NCBI RefSeq assembly: GCF_001427305.1
Contig: NZ_LMFZ01000009.1
Coordinates: 1 to 64,000, forward strand
DNA: 64,000 bases
DNA from: Duganella sp. Root1480D1
Lineage (GTDB): Bacteria; Pseudomonadota; Gammaproteobacteria; Burkholderiales; Burkholderiaceae_D
Reading direction: 5' to 3'
Shown: one piece after another, positions 7,803-16,632 of the stretch
Numbering within the stretch: the first letter of the stretch is position 1
Layout: every line of letters starts with the position of its first letter
Notes under the pieces: model-generated
What the model saw: the letters and a program-made list of their open reading frames with translations, nothing else
Told to the model about the DNA's origin: nothing
Database searches by the model: none
Position numbers and translations under genes: made by a program

Positions 7803-10052
7803 TTGACTATCCGTAGCCGCAAGCACACGCTGGCCACCCAGCCGCTGCTGAACCAATCCCTGCTCGCCATGGCCGCCATCGGCCTGCCCTTGTCCGTCCA
7901 GGCCCAGGCGCAGGAAAAGACCATGGCCGAAGTCAAGGTCGAAGCCGCCGCCGACGTCGCCTACAAGGTTGACCGCGCGTCTTCGCCGAAACTGACCGCC
8001 CCGCTGGTGGATACCCCGCAAACCATTTCCGTGATCAGGAAAGAACTGATCCAGGAACAGGGCGCCTCCTCCATCGTCGAGGCCCTGCGCAACACCCCCG
8101 GCATTACCTTGCAGCTTGGCGAGAACGGCAACACCAGCGCCGGCGACACCTTTCAGATGCGCGGTTTCGCCGCCCAATCCTCGATCTTCGTCGATGGCAT
8201 CCGCGACCTTGGCGCCGTGACCCGCGAAGCATTCAATATCGAGCAAGTCGAAGTGGCCAAGGGTCCGGCCGGCGCCGACATCGGCCGCGGCGCAGCCGGC
8301 GGCTACATCAACCTGGTCTCCAAGCTGCCAAGCCGCGAGGAATCGACCGCGGCATCGCTCGCCTACACCCAGGGCGGCGTCAAGCGCGGCACCGCCGACG
8401 TGACCCGCAGCTTCGGCAGCAGCGGCGCCTTCCGCCTGAACGCCATGGTGCAGGATGGCAGCCTGAAAGGCAGCAAGGCGCTGGACCGCGAAAGCAAAGG
8501 CTTCGCACCATCGATCGCCTGGGGCCTGGGCACGCCGACCCGCCTCTACCTGTTCTCGCAGCACGTGCGCCAGGATAACGTGCCGGACGGCGGCATTCCA
8601 AGCGTGGGCGTGGAAGGCTTCTACAATGCCGGCTCCGCCCTGCGCACCGCACCGCGCGTGGAGCGCAACAACTGGTATGGCATCAAGGGCGATTACGAGA
8701 AAGTCGACGCCGACCTGCTGACCGCCAAGATCGAGCACGAGCTGGCGCCAAAGACTACGCTGACCAACACCACCCGTTGGGGCAAGTCCAAGATGGATCG
8801 CATCCTGAGCGGCATCAATACCCTCAGCGCGCCGACTGCTGATCCGGCTACCTGGACCATCAGCCGCACGCGCCAGAGCGTGCTGCAGGAAAACAAGATC
8901 CTGGCCAACACCACCAATATCGTCAGCGAATTCACGCTGGGCGGGCTGCAGCACACGCTGTCCACCGGCCTCGAGCTCCTGAGCGAAGAGCAGTTCTCGC
9001 CGAGCCGCCTGGCCTCCAGCCTGGGCACGGCGCCGGCCGCCAAGCTGTACCACCCGAACCCGAACGACACCCTGACCGGCTTCAATCCAGTCCTGAGCGG
9101 CGCCTTCACCAACGGCAAAACCGATACGGTCGGCGCTTACGCCTTCGACACCGTCAAGCTGAACGAACAGTGGCAAGTCAACGGCGGCCTGCGCGTAGAG
9201 CGCTACAAGACCAGCACCGACAGCGCCACGCTGAACACCACCACCAACGTGCTGAGCGGCGCCCACGTCGAGAAGTCGGGCAACCTGGCCAGCATCAAGG
9301 CAGGCCTGCTGTACAAGCCGACCGAGGACGGCAGCGTCTACCTGGCCTACGCCAATTCCAAGACACCGCCGGGCAGCGCCAATCATTCGCTGGCCGCGCA
9401 AACCGCGGCCAACGCCAACAACCCGGCACTGAAGCCGCAGAAGACCACCAACATCGAGCTGGGCACCAAGTGGGACGTGATCCAGAAGCAGCTGGCCCTG
9501 ACTGCCGCGCTGTACCGCACCACCAACAAGGACGAATTCCCGCAGCTGGTGGATGCCGTCACCAACACCTGGGCGCAACTGGGTGAACGCCGCGTGCAAG
9601 GCGTGGAGCTGGGCGCGGTAGGCCAGATCACCAAAGCCTGGAGCGTGACTGCCGGCATCGCCACCATGGATACCGAGATCAAGGAAGGCACCACCGGCAA
9701 CAACGCCGTTGGCGCAGCCACGCGCTGGTCGCCGAAAGTCTCGGCCACCATGTGGACCACCTACAAGTTCGACGACAAGCTGACCGTTGGCGGCGGTGCG
9801 CGCTACATGGGCGAGCAGAAACGCCTGATCGATCCGTCCCAGTCCGCCGCCACCACCAACATGCCGGCCATCCCGCACTACACGGTGGTCGATGCCATGG
9901 TTTCGTACAAGCTGAACAAGAATGTGGCCCTGCAGCTGAACCTGTACAACCTGTTCGACAAGTTCTATGTCAATACCCTGAACAACAGCGGCGCCCGTGC
10001 CACCCTGGGCGCGCCGCGCTACGCCCAGTTGACCGCGAATTTCATGTTCTAA
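7803..10052 (+). CDS. TonB-dependent siderophore receptor (catecholate / Fiu-like)
   Basis: This is a 749-residue outer-membrane receptor for a ferric siderophore, probably a catecholate. I place the start at TTG 7803, because GGAGAG lies 7 bases upstream and the signal peptide (RSRKHTL through QAQA) then begins properly; an ATG at 7749 in the same frame lacks this. The plug has DTPQTISVIRKELI, GITLQLGENGNTSAGD, FQMRGFAAQSSIFVDGIRD and KGPAGADIGRGAAGGYINLV, a pattern typical of Fiu-type catecholate receptors. The barrel includes NPALKPQKTTNIELGTKWD and ends TANFMF with terminal Phe. A Fur box lies about 100 bases upstream. It is divergent from the PepSY/ApbE operon, which I infer reduces the imported iron complex. 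Confidence 0.88.
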   Translation: MTIRSRKHTLATQPLLNQSLLAMAAIGLPLSVQAQAQEKTMAEVKVEAAADVAYKVDRASSPKLTAPLVDTPQTISVIRKELIQEQGASSIVEALRNTPGITLQLGENGNTSAGDTFQMRGFAAQSSIFVDGIRDLGAVTREAFNIEQVEVAKGPAGADIGRGAAGGYINLVSKLPSREESTAASLAYTQGGVKRGTADVTRSFGSSGAFRLNAMVQDGSLKGSKALDRESKGFAPSIAWGLGTPTRLYLFSQHVRQDNVPDGGIPSVGVEGFYNAGSALRTAPRVERNNWYGIKGDYEKVDADLLTAKIEHELAPKTTLTNTTRWGKSKMDRILSGINTLSAPTADPATWTISRTRQSVLQENKILANTTNIVSEFTLGGLQHTLSTGLELLSEEQFSPSRLASSLGTAPAAKLYHPNPNDTLTGFNPVLSGAFTNGKTDTVGAYAFDTVKLNEQWQVNGGLRVERYKTSTDSATLNTTTNVLSGAHVEKSGNLASIKAGLLYKPTEDGSVYLAYANSKTPPGSANHSLAAQTAANANNPALKPQKTTNIELGTKWDVIQKQLALTAALYRTTNKDEFPQLVDAVTNTWAQLGERRVQGVELGAVGQITKAWSVTAGIATMDTEIKEGTTGNNAVGAATRWSPKVSATMWTTYKFDDKLTVGGGARYMGEQKRLIDPSQSAATTNMPAIPHYTVVDAMVSYKLNKNVALQLNLYNLFDKFYVNTLNNSGARATLGAPRYAQLTANFMF

Positions 10053-10301
10053 GGAAACCGGCGTAAAAAAGGCGATCAATGCGTCCGGCCCTGGCGCACC
10101 GCCTTCGGTGCCCAGTCCACTGCCGCCCTGCCGCGAACCGCTTTCCGTAACGCTTTGCCGGTTGCCTGGCAAAGGCCGGTCAGCGCGGCGGATCTGGCCT
10201 TCCGGGACCGTGGCGTTGCCGATCTCCGGATGCTCTGTATCGACCAGCACAAAGTTTTGCTGGTTCTCCGTGTCCTTACTGGGTTTATCAGGCCTTCCCA
10301 T
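10053..10301 (-). CDS. Small reading frame after the KGG gene, 3' end unresolved
   Basis: An ATG at 10301 has an excellent ribosome-binding site (AAGGAGG, 5-base spacing) and lies 26 bases after the KGG-protein stop, so it looks like a translated second gene. The product begins MGRPDKPSKDTENQQNFVLV and has coding-like third-position G/C. It is hydrophilic, rich in Gly, Ser and charged residues, with no membrane segment. However, the frame has no stop before it runs into the antisense of the receptor gene at 10052, and only ends near 7785. A stop in the neighbouring frame is at 10076-10078, so a single-base frameshift near the end would close it at about 75 residues. The coordinates mark the intergenic part only. 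I do not recognise the family. Confidence 0.35.
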
Positions 10302-10327
10302 GCTGGCCTCCTTGCTTCAATTGAAAC

Positions 10328-10672
10328 TTAGTACTTATCGCCACCCTGCTTGTTGCCCTGGTAGTCCTGCTGGAAGTCCTTGCCGACTTCCTGCTGGCCC
10401 TGGCTGGGTTGCTGCTCGCTACGGCTGGCATTGCCGCGCGATCCGCTCTGGCGGTTGCCGTCGTTCTTGTGGCTCATGCTGCCGGCGCGGCGTGCTTCCT
10501 CGGAAGTGAACTCGTGCGCGGTGCCCTTCTGGTGGGCAGCGCGGCCGCCTTCGGAAGCGATTTCCCGCTGGCGTTGTGGGTCCATGGAGGCAAAGCCACG
10601 TGCACTTTGCTTGCTGCCGGCCGGACTATCCTGCCGGTTGCCGCGTTTGTCGCCTGGATTATTCGAAGCCAT
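10328..10672 (-). CDS. KGG-domain (YciG-like) stress protein
   Basis: This is a 114-residue, very hydrophilic protein with no hydrophobic segment. The start at 10672 (MASNNPGDKRG) has GGGAGA about 8 bases upstream; in-frame codons further upstream are not supported. The repeats FASMDPQRQREIASEGGRAA (29-48) and EFTSEEARRAGSMSHK resemble the KGG / conidiation-10-like motif of YciG-type general stress proteins. The tail is Gln, Gly, Ser and Asn rich (SEQQPSQGQQEVGKDF, then QGNKQGGDKY), suggesting disorder. Function in this family is poorly defined; stress or stationary-phase expression is common. A second possible gene follows at 10301. Confidence 0.75.
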   Translation of the reverse strand: MASNNPGDKRGNRQDSPAGSKQSARGFASMDPQRQREIASEGGRAAHQKGTAHEFTSEEARRAGSMSHKNDGNRQSGSRGNASRSEQQPSQGQQEVGKDFQQDYQGNKQGGDKY

Positions 10673-10796
10673 GATTCGTCTCCCTGCTCGGTTCGGTGGA
10701 AAAGACCCCCGCGGCGTAGGCGCGGGAGAACTCATGTTAGTGCAAGCACTGTACAGGTAATATAGGACGTTCAGCGCGACAAATGTAGGATATCGC

Positions 10797-11453
10797 CTAC
10801 CTTTTTTCAATCAGGAAAACTGAATCTTCGGCAACCACATAGACTTTGTCGCTGGCTTGCGGAATTAAAGAGTGCCCGCCAGTAAAGGCGCCAAAGGCCG
10901 GCAGGATGGCACGGCTAGTGCCGAGCAGAAAGCAAGGCAGGCGCAGGGACTCGCGCGCGGTGCGCAGGTGAAACACGGGATGCACATGTCCGGCAATGGC
11001 GTAGCCTTCGCAAGCCACGCCGGGATGGTGGCACAAGGCGAAAGGCCCGCAGGCAAAGGGCTCGTCGGCCAGCGCTACATGCAACAGCTCCGAGGGATCG
11101 CCGGCATGCCAGTCATGGTTGCCGCGCACCAGCAATAGCTCCAGTTCCCGGTGACGGCTGCGCCAATCAAGCATGGCTTGCAATGTTGCCGGCGCCTGCG
11201 CTGCCTTGGCATGCAGGAAGTCGCCGAGGAAAATTATGCGCTGGGCATCATGCGTGGTTAACAACGTTTCGAGCGCTGCAAGGTTTTCGCTGGTGGTCCC
11301 GCGCGGCACCGGCACGCCTTGCGCGCGAAAGCTGGCGGCTTTGCCGAAATGGATGTCGGCCACCATCAAGGTCCTGGCGGCCGGCCAGTACAAGGCTTTT
11401 TGCGGCAGAAGCAGCACCTGCTCGCCCGCCAGTTCGGTGGCCATGGCAGTCAT
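10797..11453 (-). CDS. pdeM: Ligase-associated DNA damage response endonuclease PdeM
   Basis: This is a 218-residue metallophosphoesterase-fold nuclease. Metal-binding motifs are visible in order: [31 protein letters not shown] and AGHVHP. The family is defined by its genomic link to an ATP-dependent DNA ligase, an Lhr-like helicase and an MBL-fold exonuclease, all present here just upstream. Its start overlaps the helicase stop by 4 bases. It is the last gene of the operon that begins with recQ, and no clear terminator follows. The stop at 10797 lies inside an imperfect palindrome (10785-10800). A role in DNA end processing is established only at the level of the family association. Confidence 0.9.
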   Translation of the reverse strand: MTAMATELAGEQVLLLPQKALYWPAARTLMVADIHFGKAASFRAQGVPVPRGTTSENLAALETLLTTHDAQRIIFLGDFLHAKAAQAPATLQAMLDWRSRHRELELLLVRGNHDWHAGDPSELLHVALADEPFACGPFALCHHPGVACEGYAIAGHVHPVFHLRTARESLRLPCFLLGTSRAILPAFGAFTGGHSLIPQASDKVYVVAEDSVFLIEKR

Positions 11454-14002
11454 GGGCCGGCTGCCTTTTCCAGCTCGCGCAGCATGCGTGCCACGCGGTC
11501 GGACAATCTTTCCGTCGTCAGCTTCTCCCGGAAGCGCTCAACCATCAGCGCAAAGCCGAACGGCGTAGCGCGGCGCACCTGGTGGAAGCTGGCTTGCCGC
11601 TGCTGCAATTCGGCCAGCGTAGTGCGCAGGCGCCCCAGTTCCAGCTCCTGCTCCAGCACCTCGCGCTGCGCCTGCGTCAACAGCAGGTTGCCCGCATCGT
11701 GCTTGCGGAAGACTTCAAAGAACAACGAGGAGGAGGCCTGCAACTGGCGATTGCTTTTGGGCTGGCCAGGATAGCCCTGGAAGATCAGTCCTGCAATGCG
11801 CGCGATTTCGCGAAAACGGCGTTGCGACAGTTCGCCGGCATTCAGGCTGGCCAGCACGTCTTCCAATAAATGATCGGTGGTGAAGGCGCCGCCATCGCCC
11901 AGCGCTTCGCGCCAGGGCAGCGCTTCCGGCGCCAGCAATTCAAAGCCGTAGTCGTTGACGGCAATCGAGAACGTGGCAGGCCGTGCGCGTGCAATGCGGT
12001 AGGCCAGCAAGGAGGCCAGTCCGATGTGCACTGAACGCCCGGCAAAAGGGTAGACAAAGAGATGATGCCCTTCCCTGCTTTCCATGGCCTCGATTACGGT
12101 GGTGTCCGGCGTGGGCAGCGCCGACCAGCGCCGCTGGATTTCCAGCAGCGGCCGGATGGCCTGCATTTCCGGGCCTTCGTAACGGCCTTCGGTGGCGTGC
12201 CGCAACTGTTCCAGCGCAGCGTGGGCAAGTTCGGACGATAGTGGCATTTTGCCGCCCTGCCAGCGCGGTACCGCACCCTTGGCACCGGTTGCGCGGCGCA
12301 CGAATGCCGTCATTTCATGCATGCGAACGAATTCGAGGATGCGGCCGCCGAACAGGAAATGGTCGCCACTGGCCAGCCGCGCGATAAAGCCTTCTTCCAC
12401 GCTGCCAAGTGCGGACCCGTTCATGTATTTCACCTGCACCGTCGCTTCCGAAACAATGGTGCCGATGCCCATGCGGTGGCGGCGCGCGATGGCGGCATCG
12501 GGCACGCGGTAGACGCCTTCCTCGTCCGGCAGCACGCGGCGGTATTCGGGATATGCCGACAAGCTTTGCCCGCCGCGCGCCACGAAGTCCAGCGCCCATT
12601 GCCATTCCTCCTGGCTTAGTGCGCGATACGACCACGCAGTGCGCACCTCGGCCAGCAGTTCCTCGCTGCGAAAGCCGCCGCCCAGCGCTACCGTAACCAG
12701 GTGCTGCACCAGCACGTCGAGCGGCTTTTCCGGTGCCAGCCGTGGCTCGATATGGCGCTCGCGCACGGCTTCGATGGCGCCTGCCGCTTCCAGCAGTTCC
12801 AGGCTGTGGGTCGGCACCAGCGTGATGCGCGAAGTGCGGCCGGGAGCATGGCCCGACCTGCCGGCGCGCTGCAGCAGACGCGCAATGCCCTTGGCGCTGC
12901 CAATTTGCAGCACTCTTTCGACCGGCAGGAAGTCGACGCCCAGGTCAAGGCTGGACGTGCACACCACTGCTTTCAGCTTGCCCTGCTTCAGGCCCTGCTC
13001 GACCCACTCGCGCACTTCCTTGTCGAGCGATCCATGATGCAGGGCGATCAGGCCTGCCCACTCGGGCCGCGCGTCAAGCAGGTTCTGGTACCACAGCTCG
13101 GCCTGCGAGCGGGTATTGCAGAACACCAGGGTGCTGGCGTGCTGCGCGATCTCCTTGGCTACCGGCTCCAGCATCTGGATGCCAAGGTGGCCCGCCCAAG
13201 GGAAGCGCGACGGATGGCCGGGAATCAGGGTGTCGACCCGCAGCTCCTTGCGCAGGTGGCCCTGGACGATAGCGCCATGCGGCGCCAGCACTTCGCGTGC
13301 CTGCTGCAGATTGCCGAGGGTGGCGGACAAGCCCCACACTACCAGCCCCGGTTGCCAGTGGCGCAAGCGCGCCAACGCGAGTTGGGTTTGCACGCCACGC
13401 TTATTGCCCATCAGCTCATGCCATTCATCGACCACCAGCATGTCGAGGTGCGCAAACAGCTCTTTCGCCTCCGGGCGGCTGAGCAGGACGGTCAGGCTTT
13501 CCGGCGTCGTCACCAGCGCATGGGGCAGGACGCGCGCTTGCCGGGCCCGGGTGGCGCTGTCCGTGTCGCCGGTGCGCGATTCGATTTGCCAGCCGGGCAG
13601 CAGGCCGGCAGCCGACGACTGCAAGGCGCGCAGCGTATCGGCGGCCAGCGCTCGCATCGGCGTGATCCAGAGCACGCGCAGGCCCGGCTTGCGGCTGGCC
13701 TTCGCGCGCTGCAAAGCGGCCAGCCATACCGCCAGCGTCTTGCCGGAGCCGGTCGTTGCGTGCAGCAGGCCAGATTCGCCGCGCCCGGCAGCATCCCATA
13801 CCTCGCGCTGGAAGGGGAAGATCGACCAGCCGTGCGCTGCAAACCAGGCTTCGACCTCCTCACGCGAAGGGCCGGCGGGCGAACCCGCGGCAGGCAAGCG
13901 CACCGGCACTGGCGCCGCGTCCTCGACCGAACCTGCTGCGCCGGACGCGGCGGCCGCCCGCCGGGGCGGCAACGGGCGCGGGCGCGGAAAGCCAGGACTC
14001 AT
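11450..14002 (-). CDS. Ligase-associated DEXH-box helicase (Lhr-like)
   Basis: This is an 850-residue superfamily 2 helicase. After a Pro/Ala-rich, probably disordered N-terminus of about 45 residues come the Q-like FPFQREVW, the Walker A ATTGSGKT (82-89), the DEXH box [16 protein letters not shown] (motif III), [20 protein letters not shown] and [10 protein letters not shown] (motif VI). The C-terminal half is long, as in Lhr-family winged-helix and core extensions. It overlaps the ligase stop by 4 bases and the pdeM start by 4 bases, so the three genes are translationally coupled. The family name comes from this conserved neighbourhood. It probably unwinds or remodels DNA ends for the adjacent ligase and nucleases. 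Confidence 0.9.
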   Translation of the reverse strand: MSPGFPRPRPLPPRRAAAASGAAGSVEDAAPVPVRLPAAGSPAGPSREEVEAWFAAHGWSIFPFQREVWDAAGRGESGLLHATTGSGKTLAVWLAALQRAKASRKPGLRVLWITPMRALAADTLRALQSSAAGLLPGWQIESRTGDTDSATRARQARVLPHALVTTPESLTVLLSRPEAKELFAHLDMLVVDEWHELMGNKRGVQTQLALARLRHWQPGLVVWGLSATLGNLQQAREVLAPHGAIVQGHLRKELRVDTLIPGHPSRFPWAGHLGIQMLEPVAKEIAQHASTLVFCNTRSQAELWYQNLLDARPEWAGLIALHHGSLDKEVREWVEQGLKQGKLKAVVCTSSLDLGVDFLPVERVLQIGSAKGIARLLQRAGRSGHAPGRTSRITLVPTHSLELLEAAGAIEAVRERHIEPRLAPEKPLDVLVQHLVTVALGGGFRSEELLAEVRTAWSYRALSQEEWQWALDFVARGGQSLSAYPEYRRVLPDEEGVYRVPDAAIARRHRMGIGTIVSEATVQVKYMNGSALGSVEEGFIARLASGDHFLFGGRILEFVRMHEMTAFVRRATGAKGAVPRWQGGKMPLSSELAHAALEQLRHATEGRYEGPEMQAIRPLLEIQRRWSALPTPDTTVIEAMESREGHHLFVYPFAGRSVHIGLASLLAYRIARARPATFSIAVNDYGFELLAPEALPWREALGDGGAFTTDHLLEDVLASLNAGELSQRRFREIARIAGLIFQGYPGQPKSNRQLQASSSLFFEVFRKHDAGNLLLTQAQREVLEQELELGRLRTTLAELQQRQASFHQVRRATPFGFALMVERFREKLTTERLSDRVARMLRELEKAAGP

Positions 14003-15633
14003 GGCGGCGCCTGCGCCAGCAAGCCACGCAAGGTATCAAGCGTGTCGGCATCTTCCACGTCCTTGTCGTCGCGCCGCCGCAGGATGCGCGGAAAGCGCAC
14101 CGCAATCCCCGACTTGTGGCGCGGCGACTGCGCAATGCCTTCGAAACCGATCTCGAACACCATGGTCGGCCTCACGCTGCGCACCGGCCCAAAGCGCTCG
14201 ATGGTGGTGCGGCGCACTGTATTGTCGACCTGCGCAATTTCCGCATCCGTCAAGCCGGAATAGGCCTTGGCAAATGGCACCAGCTTGCGCGCTCCATCCG
14301 CATCGCTGTCCCACACCGCAAAGGTGTAGTCGGTGTACAGCGAGGCGCGCCGCCCATGCCCCGCCTGGGCATAAACCAGCACCGCATCGACGCTGAACGG
14401 ATCGATCTTCCATTTCCACCAGGTACCCACATCCTTGGTGCGCCCGACACCATACTGCGCAGCGCGCGCCTTGAGCATCATGCCCTCCATGCCCCGCGCG
14501 CGCGACTCGGTCCGGATCCTGGCAAGCTGCGCCCAGTCTTCCGCCAGCACCAGCGGCGACAAGCGCAATTGCGGCTGGCCTGCCTGCACCACCAACTGTT
14601 CCAGCAAGGCGCGCCGCTCGTGCTGCGGCAACTGGCGCACATCGACGCCATCGAGCTCCAGCAGGTCATAGGCGACCAGCACCGCCGGCAGCTCCGCCAG
14701 CAGTTTCGTGCTGAGCAGCTTGCGCCCAATGCGCTTCTGCAGTGCTGCAAACGGCGCCGGCGCATCGCCCTGCGGCCACACCAGGATTTCGCCATCGATC
14801 ACCGTTCCCTGCGGCAGGCGGATAGCGAGCAGTTCGGGAAAGCGCTCGGTGATCAGGTCCTCGCCGCGCGACCACAGGAAATTGAGCCCGCCCCGCGCTA
14901 CCAGCTGCGCACGCATACCATCGTATTTCCATTCGACCTGCCAGTCCGCCAGCTCGCCCAGCGTGGCGGGATCGGCCTGCAAGGCATGCGCCAGGAAAAA
15001 TGGATACGGTTGTCCGCCCCGCTCCGCATGTTCGGTTGCCGATGGCGCCGCGATCAATTGCAGGAAGCCTTGCGCGGTCGGCCGCACGCTGCCATCGGTC
15101 CAGCCCATCAGGCGCTGCGCTACCAGCTTGCTGTCGACCGCCGCGATGGCGCTGAGCGCGCGCGTGACCAGCAGGCGCGACACGCCAACGCGGAAGCCGC
15201 CGCCGATCAGCTTCACCAGCAGGAAGCGCTCGCGCGTCTCCAGTTCATCCCAATAGCCGAACAGGGTCGCCCGCACGTCGTCCGGCGCTGCCCCACGCAG
15301 GGGCGCAATGCGCTGCTCGATCCAATCGGCCAGGCCAATATCGCTCTCCTGCCTGGGTGCCGGCAGGATGTGGGCGATCGTTTCGGCCAGGTCGCCGACC
15401 GCGTTGTAGCACTCGTCGAACAGCCATTCTTCCAGTCCTGCATATTCCGTCGCATATTGGCGCAGCAGCTTGACCGGCACCGCTTGCCGCGGCTTGCCAC
15501 CGGCGAGGAAATACACCGCCCATGCCGCATTCTCCGGCGCAGCTTTGCTGAAGTAGGCTTGCAACGCATTCAGCTTGCGCTTGGTGGAGGTGGTGTCGTC
15601 CAGTTCCGCGTAAAGGCGGGCAAACTCACGCAT
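13999..15633 (-). CDS. ATP-dependent DNA ligase
   Basis: This is a 544-residue ATP-dependent ligase. The start at 15633 ([11 protein letters not shown]) has GGGGAGG just upstream; codons further upstream in frame overlap the exonuclease and lack support. The N-terminal about 200 residues are the helical DNA-binding domain. The adenylated lysine is Lys236 in EWKYDGMR, followed by [14 protein letters not shown] and, later, [11 protein letters not shown] (motif IV region), [16 protein letters not shown] and WWKWKID (motif V). The OB-fold C-terminus follows, with [23 protein letters not shown] ending. No LigD polymerase or phosphoesterase domain and no Ku gene is nearby, so this is the stand-alone type found with the Lhr-like helicase, exonuclease and PdeM. 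It overlaps the exonuclease gene by 8 bases. Confidence 0.92.
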   Translation of the reverse strand: MREFARLYAELDDTTSTKRKLNALQAYFSKAAPENAAWAVYFLAGGKPRQAVPVKLLRQYATEYAGLEEWLFDECYNAVGDLAETIAHILPAPRQESDIGLADWIEQRIAPLRGAAPDDVRATLFGYWDELETRERFLLVKLIGGGFRVGVSRLLVTRALSAIAAVDSKLVAQRLMGWTDGSVRPTAQGFLQLIAAPSATEHAERGGQPYPFFLAHALQADPATLGELADWQVEWKYDGMRAQLVARGGLNFLWSRGEDLITERFPELLAIRLPQGTVIDGEILVWPQGDAPAPFAALQKRIGRKLLSTKLLAELPAVLVAYDLLELDGVDVRQLPQHERRALLEQLVVQAGQPQLRLSPLVLAEDWAQLARIRTESRARGMEGMMLKARAAQYGVGRTKDVGTWWKWKIDPFSVDAVLVYAQAGHGRRASLYTDYTFAVWDSDADGARKLVPFAKAYSGLTDAEIAQVDNTVRRTTIERFGPVRSVRPTMVFEIGFEGIAQSPRHKSGIAVRFPRILRRRDDKDVEDADTLDTLRGLLAQAPP

Positions 15634-16630
15634 CGCTGGCCTCCCCCGCCTCCTCGTCGCCGTACTCGGTATCGAAACCTTTCGCATCGTAGCCGTTCTG
15701 GCAAAGCCAGCGCACCATGACGGGAATCGACCCATGCGTCACGATCACGCGCTGCGCTCCAGTCGCGCGGATGGCCTGCATCAAGCCGGGCCAGTCGGCA
15801 TGGTCGGACAACACAAAGCCGCGGTCCACCGCGCGCCGCCGGCGCGCACCGCGCAACTGCATCCACCCGCTGGCAAAGGCGTCGCTGAAATCGCCAAAGC
15901 GGCGTATCCATGGCGATCCGGCAGCCGATGGCGGCGCCAGCACCATCGACTGGCGCAGTGCTGCCTTGTCGACATCGCTCACCATGACGGTCGGCGGCAA
16001 CGCAATGCCGCCCTCGCGATAAATCCGGTTCAGCGGTTCCGCCGCGCCATGGCAGACAATGGGCCCAATCGAAGGATCGAGCCCGCTCAGGATGCGTTGC
16101 GCCTTGCCGAAGGCGTAGCACAGCATGACACTGCAACGGCCCTCCTGCGCGTTGCGGCGCCACCAGGCATTCATATCGTCAAAGATTGCCTGCTGCGGCT
16201 GCCAGCGGTAAATCGGCAGGCCGAAAGTGGACTCGGTGATGAAGCAGTGGCAGCGCACCGGCTCGAATGGCGTGCAGGTGGCATCCGGCTCCACTTTATA
16301 GTCGCCCGAGGCGACCCACACTTCGCCCTGGCATTCCATGCGCACTTGGGCCGAGCCGAGCACGTGCCCGGCCGGGTGCAGCGAGATGCGTACACCGTTG
16401 TGCTCCAAAACTTCGCCGTAGGCCAGCCCCTGGAGGTTGATCTCACCGAGGCGGGCACGCAGGATGCCGAGGCCGGGATCCGCGCACAGGTAATGCCCGT
16501 GGCCGGGACGCGCGTGGTCGCCATGGCCATGCGTGATCACGGCGCGCTCCACCGGACGCCAGGGATCGATATAGAAGCCGCCTGGCACGCAGTACAGTCC
16601 CTCCTTGCGCACGACAACCATGTCCGCCAT
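15626..16630 (-). CDS. Ligase-associated DNA exonuclease (MBL fold, SNM1-like)
   Basis: This 334-residue metallo-beta-lactamase-fold protein resembles eukaryotic SNM1/Pso2 nucleases and mRNA 3'-end exonucleases. The start at 16630 has AGGAGGG about 6 bases upstream. Metal ligands are in THGHGDHARPGHG near residue 50, then HPAGHVLGSAQV, SGDYK and FVLSDHADW, ending with a VTHGS motif. The operon position fits the name: it begins 2 bases after the recQ stop and overlaps the ligase start by 8 bases. It probably trims DNA ends before ligation; the substrate is not visible from the sequence. Confidence 0.9.
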   Translation of the reverse strand: MADMVVVRKEGLYCVPGGFYIDPWRPVERAVITHGHGDHARPGHGHYLCADPGLGILRARLGEINLQGLAYGEVLEHNGVRISLHPAGHVLGSAQVRMECQGEVWVASGDYKVEPDATCTPFEPVRCHCFITESTFGLPIYRWQPQQAIFDDMNAWWRRNAQEGRCSVMLCYAFGKAQRILSGLDPSIGPIVCHGAAEPLNRIYREGGIALPPTVMVSDVDKAALRQSMVLAPPSAAGSPWIRRFGDFSDAFASGWMQLRGARRRRAVDRGFVLSDHADWPGLMQAIRATGAQRVIVTHGSIPVMVRWLCQNGYDAKGFDTEYGDEEAGEASDA

Positions 16631-16632
16631 CG

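Noticed and set aside
7785..10052. Antisense frame over the siderophore receptor, continuous with the small frame at 10301
   Set aside because: The part inside the receptor gene reads as low-information antisense protein. Only the first 83 codons, outside the receptor, are considered as a possible gene.
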